NCBI GenBank assembly: GCA_004114245.1
Contig: QZWS01000075.1
Coordinates: 1-29,599 of the forward strand
Length of the DNA: 29,599 nt
Source of the DNA: Zoopage sp. CT-All
Lineage: Eukaryota; Zoopagomycota; Zoopagomycetes; Zoopagales; Zoopagaceae
Direction of reading: 5' to 3'
The position numbers and the translations under genes were made by a program. Every line of letters begins with the position of its first letter. The first letter of the stretch is position 1. The notes under the pieces were generated by a model, which had not been told where the DNA came from, made no database searches, and saw only the letters and a list, made by a program, of their open reading frames with translations. Positions 9,916 to 19,029 of this stretch are shown piece by piece.

Positions 9916-11562
9916 TTACAGCTTGCCCTGTCCGCGCATCTCCTGATTCCAGTTGTAATCCATGGCGTGACGCACATAGCCGCATCGCTCGATGAACGAC
10001 GCCGCACCCTCGGGCCCTCGCGAGCCATATACGTAGGGGTTCACGACCAGGCCCTGGCGACACGCGTCGTCTGCCCCCTTGATGGAATCGATCTTGTGCA
10101 GTAGCGGGGTGAAAATCTTCCAGGCAGCGTCAAGCTCGTCCACGCGCACAAAGTTGGAATGCTCCCCCTGGATGCAGTCGAGAATGAGCGACTCGTACGC
10201 ATCGGGGATTACCGACGATGCATAGCGGCGATCGTAGGAGAGATCCAGCTCGGAGATGATCAAATCCGAGCCAAGGCCGGGCTTTTTGTTCATCATTTTG
10301 ACGTAGACCGCCTCGCGAGGCTGCACACGAATCACGAGCTCGTTGCGCGCGGCTTCGGGGAAGAGCAGGCCAGGGATTTGACGGAACTGGATGCGGATTT
10401 CGGCCTTGGCCTCGTTGAGTGCCTTGCCGCAGCGTAGAATGAATGGGACGCCCTCCCAGCGGTCGTTGTGGATGCGGAGATGCGCGATGGCGTAGGTCGG
10501 GGTGTGGGAGCCGACTGGCACGGTGGCGTCGTCGCGGTAGCCTTGCTTGGAGCCGTCCGGACTGCCAGTGTATTGTCCCAGGAGGACATCGGACGGCTCG
10601 AGCGGGGCAATGCAGCGCAGCACCTTGACCTTCTCGTTGCGCACATCCTCGGCATCCAACGACACCGGGCGCTCCATGGCAACGATGGAGAGCAGCTGCA
10701 ACAGATGGTTCTGCATGACGTCGCGGATAATGCCGTACTGGTCAAAGTAGCCGCCGCGGCCTTCCGTGCCGATGGTTTCCTTGAACGTGATCTGCACCGT
10801 GTCCACATAGTTGCGGTTCCATATGGCGCCAAAGAAGATGTTGGAGAAGCGCAGGACGAGCAGATTCTTGACCATTTCCTTGCCGAGGTAGTGATCGATG
10901 CGGTAGATCTCCTCCTCGGGAAAGAGCCCGGCCAGCGCGTTGGAGAGCTCCTTGGAGGTATCAAAGTCCTTCCCAAACGGCTTCTCGACCACGACGCGGT
11001 TGTGCCCGGTGGCAGAATAGCAGTTGCGGCGGATGCCGGTGGCCGCGGGCACAAAGACGGAGGGCGGGAGCGCGAGGTAGAAGATGTGGTGGCGAATGGC
11101 CGCGGGAACCCGGGCCTCCAGCTCCTCGCACATAAACTTGTACAGTCGCTTGTAGTCCTCATCCAGGTTGTATGACCCGTGGATGTAGTAGCACTGATCC
11201 AGGAAACGCACCAACGTCTCGGCGTCGTCCGAGTCCTTGCGCAGCTTGATGTGCCCCTTGACGCGCTCGTGAAACTCTGCTCTCGACAGCGTGGTGCGCG
11301 CATAGCCCACGATCTGCGTCTTGGGCGGCAGCAGATGGCTCCTAAAGAGGGCAAAGAGCGCGGGGAAGGTTTTCTTCTTGGCGAGGTCGCCGGACGCGCC
11401 AAACACGACGATGGTGGTGGTGCCGGAGAGGTCAGGCGAGAGCAGCGAGAGCTTGCGCGTGCGGCGCGACGGCGACGCCACGGTGGGCGAGGAGACGCCC
11501 GAGGGGGAGGCGGCAGACGACGCGGCGATAGCGGCAGACAGCGAGGTGACAACGGCTGACAT
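9916..11562 (-). CDS. ZWF1: Glucose-6-phosphate 1-dehydrogenase
   Basis: Catalyses the first step of the oxidative pentose phosphate pathway, oxidising glucose 6-phosphate to 6-phosphogluconolactone with NADP+, and is a main cytosolic NADPH source. The 548-residue frame has no intron. The Rossmann motif GASGDLAKKK lies at 55-64, EKPFG at 193-197 and the active-site signature RIDHYLGKE at 221-229. The rest aligns along the family to the C-terminal sheet domain. The protein is about 40 residues longer than usual because of a Ser/Ala/Pro-rich N-terminal extension before LSGTTTIVVFGASG; the extension is not an obvious targeting peptide. The ATG at 11562 is the first in frame. A TATA-like run lies about 90 bp upstream. 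The frame on the same strand, offset by one, is also long but is low-complexity shadow. Confidence 0.96.
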   Translation of the reverse strand: MSAVVTSLSAAIAASSAASPSGVSSPTVASPSRRTRKLSLLSPDLSGTTTIVVFGASGDLAKKKTFPALFALFRSHLLPPKTQIVGYARTTLSRAEFHERVKGHIKLRKDSDDAETLVRFLDQCYYIHGSYNLDEDYKRLYKFMCEELEARVPAAIRHHIFYLALPPSVFVPAATGIRRNCYSATGHNRVVVEKPFGKDFDTSKELSNALAGLFPEEEIYRIDHYLGKEMVKNLLVLRFSNIFFGAIWNRNYVDTVQITFKETIGTEGRGGYFDQYGIIRDVMQNHLLQLLSIVAMERPVSLDAEDVRNEKVKVLRCIAPLEPSDVLLGQYTGSPDGSKQGYRDDATVPVGSHTPTYAIAHLRIHNDRWEGVPFILRCGKALNEAKAEIRIQFRQIPGLLFPEAARNELVIRVQPREAVYVKMMNKKPGLGSDLIISELDLSYDRRYASSVIPDAYESLILDCIQGEHSNFVRVDELDAAWKIFTPLLHKIDSIKGADDACRQGLVVNPYVYGSRGPEGAASFIERCGYVRHAMDYNWNQEMRGQGKL

Positions 11563-11959
11563 GAGATGCGAAAGTGCTGTGAGAACAAGTTCGGGTGAAC
11601 TGGCCGATGAGGAACTGTGGGTCAGAGCAGCCGTGTGTCTGGGGCGCCCATCATATATATGCCCGACCAGGGCAATAGTGGTGGCTTGATTGCCACTGGC
11701 ACAAAGGCTTTCTCTTGCGAGGCACGTCCCATGTTGATGCGACGACTGTGGCAGTAGGACTGGTGTTCAAGACGCAGTGGCTGCCCAATCATGTGCTGTT
11801 CATTTCCTACTTCCAGCTCGGTGCGGTCCTGCAAGCGGGGCGAAGGCTGCATCATTGCTTCCGAACCACCCAATTCGTCTTCCCCTTGCATATATGAACA
11901 CCCCGGATGCGATTAACTGAATACATGCAAGGGCACAAGGTACTATGCCTGATCCCTCA
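11563..11959. promoter_or_regulatory. Intergenic region between TRAPPC4 and G6PD
   Basis: This 397-bp stretch is the G6PD promoter and leader plus the 3' end of TRAPPC4, both genes being on the minus strand. It contains a TATA-like run at 11652-11661 and a second ATATAT stretch near 11890. Short open frames on both strands look like chance: neither has a recognisable domain or codon pattern. Confidence 0.5.
11652..11661 (-). promoter_or_regulatory. TATA-like element upstream of G6PD
   Basis: The sequence reads ATATATATGA on the minus strand, 90-99 bp upstream of the G6PD start codon. The spacing suits a TATA box with a leader of some 60 nt. This is by position and composition only. Confidence 0.4.
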
Positions 11960-12367
11960 CTACGCTCCAGGAGACACCAGCCTGAGCAGCGCCTGGTCAA
12001 ACTTGTCGCACCTGATGGGCATCTCTGGCGTGAAAAACGGATTCTTGGTCGCGTAGTCTGCGTAGCACTCATACACCTTCCGGACATCGGCGTCCCCGCC
12101 GATATGCGCTGGATCCGTGACCAGGAGAAACTTGAGTCCGGTCTGGGTCTGGAAGCAGCGCAGCGTGAAGGCCTCGGTCTCGATCAACTCGATCCCCGAG
12201 GACTGCGGCACGGGCGATATCTTCGAGGTGATGGCGTGGATGCCGTGGAATGTGCCCGCAAAGATGAGATAATCGTTGGAGGAGAGGCGGGTGAGCGGGG
12301 AAGTGGCAAAATCGCGGTTGTAGGCGAGGCCGCCGGCTTTGTTGATGATGTGGATGGCGTAGATCAT
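11960..12367 (-). CDS. TRS23: TRAPP complex subunit TRAPPC4/Trs23 (sybindin), short form
   Basis: Core subunit of the TRAPP complexes, which act as exchange factors for Rab GTPases (Ypt1/Rab1) in ER-Golgi and Golgi traffic. The 135-residue intronless frame starts MIYAIHIINKAGGLAYNRDF, equivalent to the NKAGGL start of human TRAPPC4. It continues through the longin-fold segments SSNDYLIFAGTFHGIHAI, SGIELIETEAFTLRCFQT and GLKFLLVTDP, and ends with NPFFTPEMPIRCDKFDQAL. The protein is shorter than the human form because the PDZ-like insertion after the first strand is absent: NRDF runs almost directly into the SSNDYL strand. The start codon lies only 37 bp from the POP7 start on the other strand (or 4 bp, if POP7 uses an earlier ATG). 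Identification is firm. Confidence 0.92.
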   Translation of the reverse strand: MIYAIHIINKAGGLAYNRDFATSPLTRLSSNDYLIFAGTFHGIHAITSKISPVPQSSGIELIETEAFTLRCFQTQTGLKFLLVTDPAHIGGDADVRKVYECYADYATKNPFFTPEMPIRCDKFDQALLRLVSPGA

Positions 12368-12404
12368 TGCGATGTGTGCGAAGAACGTGACTGTTGGGTT
12401 GCCA

Positions 12405-12992
12405 ATGGTTGCTGACCAGCCGCAGCCGCAGCGTAGGCTCATTGGCCAGCCATTTAGTAATCAGCTCGAGGTAGGGGAGAAGAAGCGGAGCAAGCGGGCG
12501 CCGGTGCGGCCTTATACGCGCAAAAACGACCTCTATGTGCGCACCAGCACGCGGCGCCGTGGCGCAGCATCCTCTGCCAGCCCCGCGAACCAGGTCCGGC
12601 GCGCTAAGAAGCTCCTCACTGAGAAGTATGTGCACATCATTATTTGCCGATCGGGAGAGTGTATCATTTCACAGGGATGGGTTTGATCACGTCGTCGTCC
12701 ATGGTATGGGCAAGGCAATCACCCCGGCCATTGACCTCGCCCTGCAAATACAGCTGGCGATGTGTGGCGAGGTCGCGATGGAAGTGTCTACCGGGACGGT
12801 GGAGCTGGTCGACGATGTGCTGGTGCAGGACAACGACGACGATACGGTATGCCTATTTGCCTAGTGGCGCTGACTGCATACTCTGCTGGCTAGGACGACG
12901 TAGATATAGAAGAGCAAAAGCGGAGTAATTCGACAGTGAGGATTAAGATATCCCGTGTAAGTGCAATGGGAGGAGGTAGTGGGTCTACATAA
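12405..12992 (+). CDS. POP7: RNase P/MRP protein subunit POP7/Rpp20 (Alba fold)
   Basis: Alba-fold protein that pairs with POP6/Rpp25 and binds RNase P and RNase MRP RNA, acting in tRNA 5' maturation and rRNA processing. I join three exons, 12405-12625, 12675-12846 and 12894-12992, over introns of 49 nt (GTATGT-ACAG) and 47 nt (GTATGC-CTAG), giving 163 residues. The product reads KRAPVRPYTRKNDLYVRT, then VVVHGMGKAITPAIDLALQI, then TGTVELVDD, and ends with RSNSTVRIKISRV. This is the order of human Rpp20 (RPNDIYV, IHGLGLAINRAINIALQLQ, TVELVDE, NNSAIHIRVFRV). The start is either 12405 or an in-frame ATG at 12372; no later ATG precedes the conserved part. A GTAAGT at 12957 could be another donor, but reading through gives a natural stop. 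Confidence 0.88.
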
Positions 12993-13441
12993 GCCGAGCA
13001 GCACCGGCCAGATGCGCAATTGTTCCCGTGCAAGGTCACATATTTAATGTGCCGCCATTAAATTTACCCAAGACGAAGGACTAAGGCGCGGACGATTGTA
13101 TGCGCTAATTGCATGTGTGACAAGCTATGGCACATCGTTCGGGACGTGCCGTTAGTAATCGAGCCAGGGCAAGGACTCTGCCACCGCCCAGCCACCGCCC
13201 AACTTCTAGGAAATACAGAACTAAATTTTCATTGAAATTTGTCCGCATTGTCAAGGGCCATTGGGTCGCTCCTACGGCACTGTGGATACAATTTGACTCT
13301 TGCTTGTCACACGGTATATCACGCTCCTCCGCCACCGCCTCCAACTGTCTGTACGCTCTCCTTTCAATCACCACCCTCCTGTCGTTTCTCGGGACATACT
13401 CCTCGGACAGCTGCTTGCAATCTGTATAGGTATCGTTGGTC
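12993..13441. promoter_or_regulatory. Intergenic region upstream of SSD1
   Basis: This 449-bp stretch between the POP7 stop and the SSD1 start contains a pyrimidine-rich tract (about 13320-13385, CCTCC and CACC runs), as is common ahead of fungal transcription starts. Frames on either strand here show no domain. I see no RNA gene or repeat. Confidence 0.45.
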
Positions 13442-16400
13442 ATGTCAAGCTCGGGAAGGATCCCGCCGTTGTACGAGTCTTTTGTGCCGGCGACCACCAC
13501 CGCCACGGCGTCGAACGCTATTGAACCAAAGCTGGTCTCTCCTCGTAATTCTATTCAAAGGAATAGACGTGGTCGTGGGCGTATTAATGGGGACAGGTCC
13601 GAGCGATCTGCACTTAAAGAGACATCCACTCAAGGTGTCCCGGCTGACGCTGCCAATGAGCCGCCGGTGCTGCCGGTGTCGCCGTCCCCAATGGAGCAGT
13701 CGAACGGCAAGCAGGTTGCTGTGCCATTAGATTCCGCCAAAAAGGCTCGCCCTCGCAGACAGCCTCGTAGTAAACCGGTTACGCTGCAAACCCCTCCTGG
13801 TCCTGCCGCACCTACCGATAACGTGCAATCAGTCGAGAATGCCACTGCTGTGGAAGCATCCTCAGAAGTGAAGACGACGAAAGCTTTTAAAAAGAAGCGA
13901 GCTCATTCGAAGCGTGTCAAGAAGCCGTCGGCACCTGCAAACAGCACTGGCGCTGATATCACATCGTCTCCGCCCGCAGCCCCAAGCAGAGAGGTGTATG
14001 AGTTCAGTGATCTCGGGGATCGTCAGCCTTCCTCTGCGACGGAAGGAGGTGGTCATAAATTCCCAGTCGTCGTCAACCGACGTCGCTCAAAAACAGTGTC
14101 TGACGTGCATGGACCGCCTATCGCCTTTGTCGCCCCTTATGCTCGCGAGCCGCCACCCGGGCTAGTGCATCCACCACCCGGACTCTCGCTGACGTCTGGA
14201 TCAGCCCTAATGCCTATGAATCGCGTCGCTACCCCATTGCTTGGAGCCTCTCAGGCGACCACCACTGCGCCACCGTTGACGTTTATGCAACTCGCGGCAA
14301 CGACAGCAGCCAAACCGGCCTCCGCATCCGAATTTTACCAGCTTCAGCACCAATCGCTGTACGACTATCATCGCTCGCTCGAGTACCATATGGCTGGCCA
14401 ACGAGAGCATCCCGTGCTTGCAGGGAAGCTGCCGTCATCCGGAATTGGCGTGGTTGCGCCGGCTGTTGGTGGCGTGCGAATCCCGACAATGATGGATGCC
14501 GCCGAGTATCACCGTCAACGCGAGGGCTCAGTCCCGCGTCGTCGGCGTTCTCTCAGTGAGATGAGAGCCTCAAGCCCGCTTTTGACAGCTGTCCAGCCAA
14601 GGGATGTCAAACTTGCATCAAGTCCAGTGCACGGAAAGTCTTCTCAGCGCAAGCCCAACACGGAGACGCCGAGCAAATCACGTCAAGGGAAACAGTCCAA
14701 AGCGTCGTCCTCGCATTCTTCGTCTGCCGCAACGGGAAGCAAAACTTCCAAGGGTGCATCAACTCGTAGCCGTTCTACAACCCAGAATCAGCCCAGATAT
14801 CTTTTCGATCGCTACCTCGATTCAGAGGAAGTTGGGCTTGGACTGGCCCAAGGAACACTTGTTAAGGGCCAACTTCGCATCAATCGCCGCCGTCGCCAGG
14901 ATGCATATGTCGCTATCGATGGCGATGATCATGACGATATCTTCATACATGGTGGGAGGGCTCGCAATCGTGCTCTCGATGGCGACACCGTCATCGTCGA
15001 ACTTCTCGCCGGCGATGATCTTTGGGAAGCCAAGACAGAAAAGGAGGAGCAAGATTCGGTCAGGACGTCAACATATGCCGCCCAGGGCAAAATACATGCA
15101 AATGGTCGTTCCGTTACATTGGTCGAAGAGGGCGAAGATTTACAAGATACTCGAGAATGGGGCAAGGTTGTGGCCGTTGCTTTTCGTGACGCTAATCAGT
15201 GTTTCGCTGGGTACAGTTCGCTGATGCTAAACTGCCAGTGGCTAAATTTCTTAGACAACTTCTTCTCGAACGTCCCGGAGTAAAGCTCCCAGAGCAGGCC
15301 AAACGGCGACAGGGCGTGCCCCGGATGCTTTGGTTTAAACCAGTAAGTCTGCTGGCTGATAGCGATTCTCTGACAATACACTAGGTCGATATTCGTGTTC
15401 CATTGATGGCCGTGGCAGCAGAAGACGTCCCTCGGGAAGTTCTCGGCAATCCCACCGCATACTCTGATAAACTGTTTGTTGTCCGTATCAAAAAATGGCC
15501 GCCTACGTCTCATCACCCATTCGCAACGGTTGATCGTCTGCTTGGCGCAATCGGCGAGATCGAGTCTGAGACGCAGGCCCTGCTTGCTGACAACAACGTC
15601 ATCACCGATGATTTTAGCGATAAAGCAAAGGCGTGTCTCCCTGAAGTGGTAAGTCATGTCCGCCTGCCAAGCTGTGCTTGACCATCACCAGCCCTGGTCA
15701 ATCCCCTCAGGTGAGTATACTGCCCGGCTCGATCTACGCGAAAGACGGATATTCTCGGTTGGCTAGCACCGCTCACCAGTCCATATGCTAACGGCAGTAG
15801 GTCGATCCGTTGACCGCCAAAGATTTAGATGACGCGTTATCTTGCAAGCGGTATGCAGCCTTTCGCTCCGCTTCGAGGCTGACCTCTATGCCGCCAGCCT
15901 TCCCGATGGGAATTTTGAAATTGGCGTCCATATTGCGGATGTGTCCTTTTTCATCAAACCAGGTTCAATACTTGATCGTGAAGCCAAGGCGCGTGCCACG
16001 AGTGTCTATCTCGTGCAGCGAGTCATTCCAATGCTGCCCGCATTACTGTGCGAGGAGCTGTGTAGCCTGAATCCGGGCGTTGAACGCTTGTCGTTCTCGG
16101 TAATGTGGATTCTCTCACCAAGGGCTGAAATACTCTCCACGTGGTTTGGCCGCACTATTATCAAGTAAAAGTGCGTGATTCTCTTCTCTCAACTCACTTT
16201 CAAAGGTCTTGTGGCAAGCTGGCTTATGAGCATGCCCAGGAAGTCATTGAAGGCAATCATCTACCGGCGTGTGTCGCTCTTCATGGTCACGACCGAGTGG
16301 ACGTCGAGTCGGATATTCTTTTGTTTGATGTTTGATCAGCTGGCTGTACTATAGGAGCTGAACGTTCGTGTAGAACCTTGCCAAAATCCTTCGCAGCAAA

Positions 16401-17918
16401 AGGTTTGAGGATGGTGCACTATCGATCAATTCGGTCAAGCTCTCATACACGCTCGACAGCGATGGCAACCCCAGTGGCTGTCGAGCATATCAACAGCGTG
16501 ATAGCAACAAAATGATCGAAGAGGTACGACAGTATTACTGCCTTTGCCGCTTGCCTCACCAATTGTGCATCAGTTCATGCTCCTTGCAAATATCAGCGTT
16601 GCCAAGAAGATAGCCCAGCAGTTCACTGATCAGTCTCTATTGCGTCGTCATGCTCCGCCCATCGAAAAACGCCTCGTAAGCATGCCCTTTGATCCATATT
16701 AGCGTACATCATTATGCAGGACGAGTTTATTCTTTTGGCCGAGCGCCTCGGCTACAGTCTTGACGCCTCCAGCGCAGGCGCGCTTCAGCGTTCCTTCAAT
16801 AGCATTGAAAACGAGCATGTCGAACATGCAAGTGGCATTCAAGATTGGTTGCACGCCTGATCTCTAAATAGGTCCTAAAACTTCTTGCTATCAAGCCCAT
16901 GCACCGTGCAAAGTATTTCTGCAGCGGAACTATGCCGCTTAGCGATTATGCGCATTATGCGCTCAACGTGCCGTTGTACACTCATTTTACGTCGCCCATT
17001 CGCCGCTACGCTGACGTTATGGTGCACCGCTTATTGCAATGCGCCCTGGATGGTAAGCATAAGCCGCATTGTATTCGACTCATATTTCGCTTAGAACGGA
17101 AATTTTATATGTCGCAGGACGACATGAAGGAAGTCGCGCTCGGCTGCAACACCCGTAAAGACTCGGCCAAATCAGCCCAGGATCAGAGCGACCTGATATA
17201 CCTTGCGGTATATATACATATGCTTACTCTCAAGGAGGGTCCGGTTTACGCCGAGGGGGTCATCGTTGACTGCAAAGACCACTCGTTCGATGTTGTAGTT
17301 CCAGCCTACGGGATTGAGAAACGCGTATATTTGGACAAGCTACCGCTTGAATCGTCCAGCTGGGACGAGAAACGAGCCTGTCATACGCTTTTCTGGAAGC
17401 GCGACGTCGACCCGATGAGCGTTATAATGGAGGATCTTGAGGACATGGAGCAGTCGGGTATGAGCACCGAATCGGACAATGACGTGGAGGCGATTCTTGC
17501 CGAGCTCGAAAAGGGCGAGGCTGAAGCGACTGATGCTATGGAGGACGAGGTTGTGAATAGTGCGAACGCAGTCCCCGGCCCCTCGCCGATGCTAATCACT
17601 GCTGTTGACGAATTGGATGTTAAAGAGCCGCCGGCCGCCACGCACTGTCAGCCCGAATTGGAGAGCACGAAGGCACCAACTTTGGTTATGGATGAACCAA
17701 GCCAGGAGCATCCTACGCCGGCGGCCAATCTGGATCTGCGTCGGCCACAATCTGCAACCATTCGCGAAGCAGAGCAGACGTCTCGCGGCAGCACGCCACA
17801 AAGCCTTCAGCAAGAGGTCAAGATCTTTGAGAGGCTTCAAATCTTGATCACAGCTGATATATCTCGCTCGCCCGCCATCATCAATCTAGTTCCTCTCCAT
17901 CCACACCATTTTCGATAG
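13442..17918 (+). CDS. SSD1: SSD1/DIS3L2-family RNB-domain RNA-binding protein
   Basis: Twelve exons: 13442-15210, 15255-15342, 15385-15648, 15692-15757, 15801-15850, 15898-16164, 16206-16329, 16374-16523, 16574-16675, 16720-16827, 16872-17052 and 17095-17918. Introns are 41-50 nt and the product is 1,330 residues. Residues 1-450 are disordered, basic and Ser/Pro-rich; cold-shock domains start near 453 ([12 protein letters not shown]). The RNB domain begins at [14 protein letters not shown] (731-740) and runs through [43 protein letters not shown] and [16 protein letters not shown]. An S1-like part follows near 1105 and an acidic tail after 1150. Fungal Ssd1 binds mRNA 5' leaders and represses translation of wall-protein messages under NDR-kinase control. 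All four acidic residues of the RNB motif (731, 737, 739, 740) are present. One intron, 16828-16871, is GC-AG. The start is the ATG at 13442, with G at -3. Confidence 0.93.
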
Positions 17919-17989
17919 GCGAGCGAGCAGGTAGACTGGCACTAACTATTTGCTGTTAATATACATTGTTGGGCCCAATATTAGTACAT

Positions 17990-18967
17990 TTAGAATATTT
18001 TGCCAAGTACTGAGGATAGTTCAGCATCAACAGATACTCTCTGGTGATTTATCGCTTGGCGCGAAGCTCCTGGTGCAACCTCTGACTGCACTGTCTTATG
18101 CTGAGCAAACGTCCGCCTCACCTTGACCGGAGGCTCTGGTGCTTCCTCATTGACACTGCCATTTGCACCAGCGCGCTTCTTTGCGCGCTCCTGCATCCCT
18201 TCGACCATCTTTGCACGCTCCACGTTGGCAATATACGCCTTGTCGCCTCGCTGGGCTTGTGCCAGCTCTGCCCGCAACCTTTGCTCTCTTGACGCCTTCT
18301 CGTACGCCACGCGCTCAGTCAAATGATTCCACTTGAACTTTGGCAAATACTTGAGCGTCCACAGGTCTTCCCGGTAAAAGCTGCGCCGCGGCCCGCCAAT
18401 TGGCTGTGCATTCAATGATGCCGCCACCGCCTTGGCCACCGTCTTATCCTTGAACTCGATCCAGCCTTCGATATACAAGGCGCGCTTGTTTCCACCACGC
18501 TCGACGCGCTTCTTCCGCGCATGGGCGTCCTCTTCGGCGAGGTAGATGCGACCAATCTCGCCAAAAGGAGCCAGGAGTTGTCGCAAGCGTTCTGGAGACA
18601 TGTATGGAGGGATACGGGACATGTAGAGGATTCCAGTGCGTTGCGCGGCCGCTTGGAATTTGGCGAGCTGAGCAGGGGTAATGGGTTTGACGACGCTGCG
18701 TGTGGTGCGGATGGGTTTCGTCTTGGTGGGCTCGCTGTCGTCACCGGAAGACGCATCCAAGGGGTGGAGGCTTGTCTTGGATGGTTTGGTGGGATGTTCA
18801 TCAGCGACATCGTCTCCGTCGTCGTCGCTTAGCACAAACCGGCGATCCGCCGCTGTTGGTGCTGCTCCAAACGCATCCGCCTTGGACTTTTCTTCCTGCT
18901 GCTCGTAGTCGATCATGTCGCTGTCAGAGTCGCCGTCGCTGCGGCTCAGGCCAAGCAGCGCATCCAT
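17990..18967 (-). CDS. ESF2: Pre-rRNA processing factor ESF2/ABT1 (RRM protein)
   Basis: Nucleolar factor of the small-subunit processome that stimulates the helicase Dbp8 and is needed for early 18S rRNA cleavages. The frame is intronless. An acidic, Ser-rich N-terminus (SRSDGDSDSDM and further acidic patches) precedes an RRM that opens GILYMSRIPPYMSPERLRQL and continues FGEIGRIYLAEED, RGGNKRALYIEGWIEF and AASLNAQPIGG. The family signature WTLKYLPKFKWNHLTERVAYE and a charged helix follow. The start is uncertain. The ATG at 18967 gives 325 residues and leaves a CACGTG box just upstream. An in-frame ATG at 19024 would add 19 residues and would lie 5 bp from the cyclophilin start. I prefer 18967 because MDALLGLSRSDGD resembles a true N-terminus. 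The stop is 71 bp from that of SSD1. Confidence 0.92.
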   Translation of the reverse strand: MDALLGLSRSDGDSDSDMIDYEQQEEKSKADAFGAAPTAADRRFVLSDDDGDDVADEHPTKPSKTSLHPLDASSGDDSEPTKTKPIRTTRSVVKPITPAQLAKFQAAAQRTGILYMSRIPPYMSPERLRQLLAPFGEIGRIYLAEEDAHARKKRVERGGNKRALYIEGWIEFKDKTVAKAVAASLNAQPIGGPRRSFYREDLWTLKYLPKFKWNHLTERVAYEKASREQRLRAELAQAQRGDKAYIANVERAKMVEGMQERAKKRAGANGSVNEEAPEPPVKVRRTFAQHKTVQSEVAPGASRQAINHQRVSVDAELSSVLGKIF

Positions 18968-18997
18968 GAGGTAGGTGATTTTTTTGCCGCAGAGCGT

Positions 18998-19003
18998 CAC
19001 GTG
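18998..19003. promoter_or_regulatory. CACGTG (E-box-like) site in the ESF2/cyclophilin head-to-head region
   Basis: A palindromic CACGTG lies 31 bp upstream of the preferred ESF2 start and 27 bp upstream of the cyclophilin ATG. It could be bound by a bHLH factor shared by both genes. If ESF2 starts at 19024 the site is instead coding. Confidence 0.35.
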
Positions 19004-19029
19004 CCTTGGATCTTTGACAGCCATCAATA

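Noticed and set aside
10332-11588. A 418-codon open frame on the minus strand overlapping G6PD
   Set aside because: It is low-complexity Ser/Arg/Pro sequence produced by the GC-rich codons of G6PD read one base out of phase; it has no domain.
11622-11891. An 89-codon minus-strand frame in the G6PD upstream region
   Set aside because: No domain, no signal peptide and a position in the expected promoter; best read as chance.
11945-12415. A 156-codon plus-strand frame
   Set aside because: It is antisense to TRAPPC4, which has a clear family match; the plus-strand product has none.
12957-12962. GTAAGT near the 3' end of POP7
   Set aside because: Reading through gives a natural stop 33 bases later, just after the final conserved strand, and no further family segment is found downstream.
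15711-15716. GTGAGT donor consensus in SSD1
   Set aside because: Reading through it gives [20 protein letters not shown], the conserved lead-in to the RNB motif, so it is exonic.
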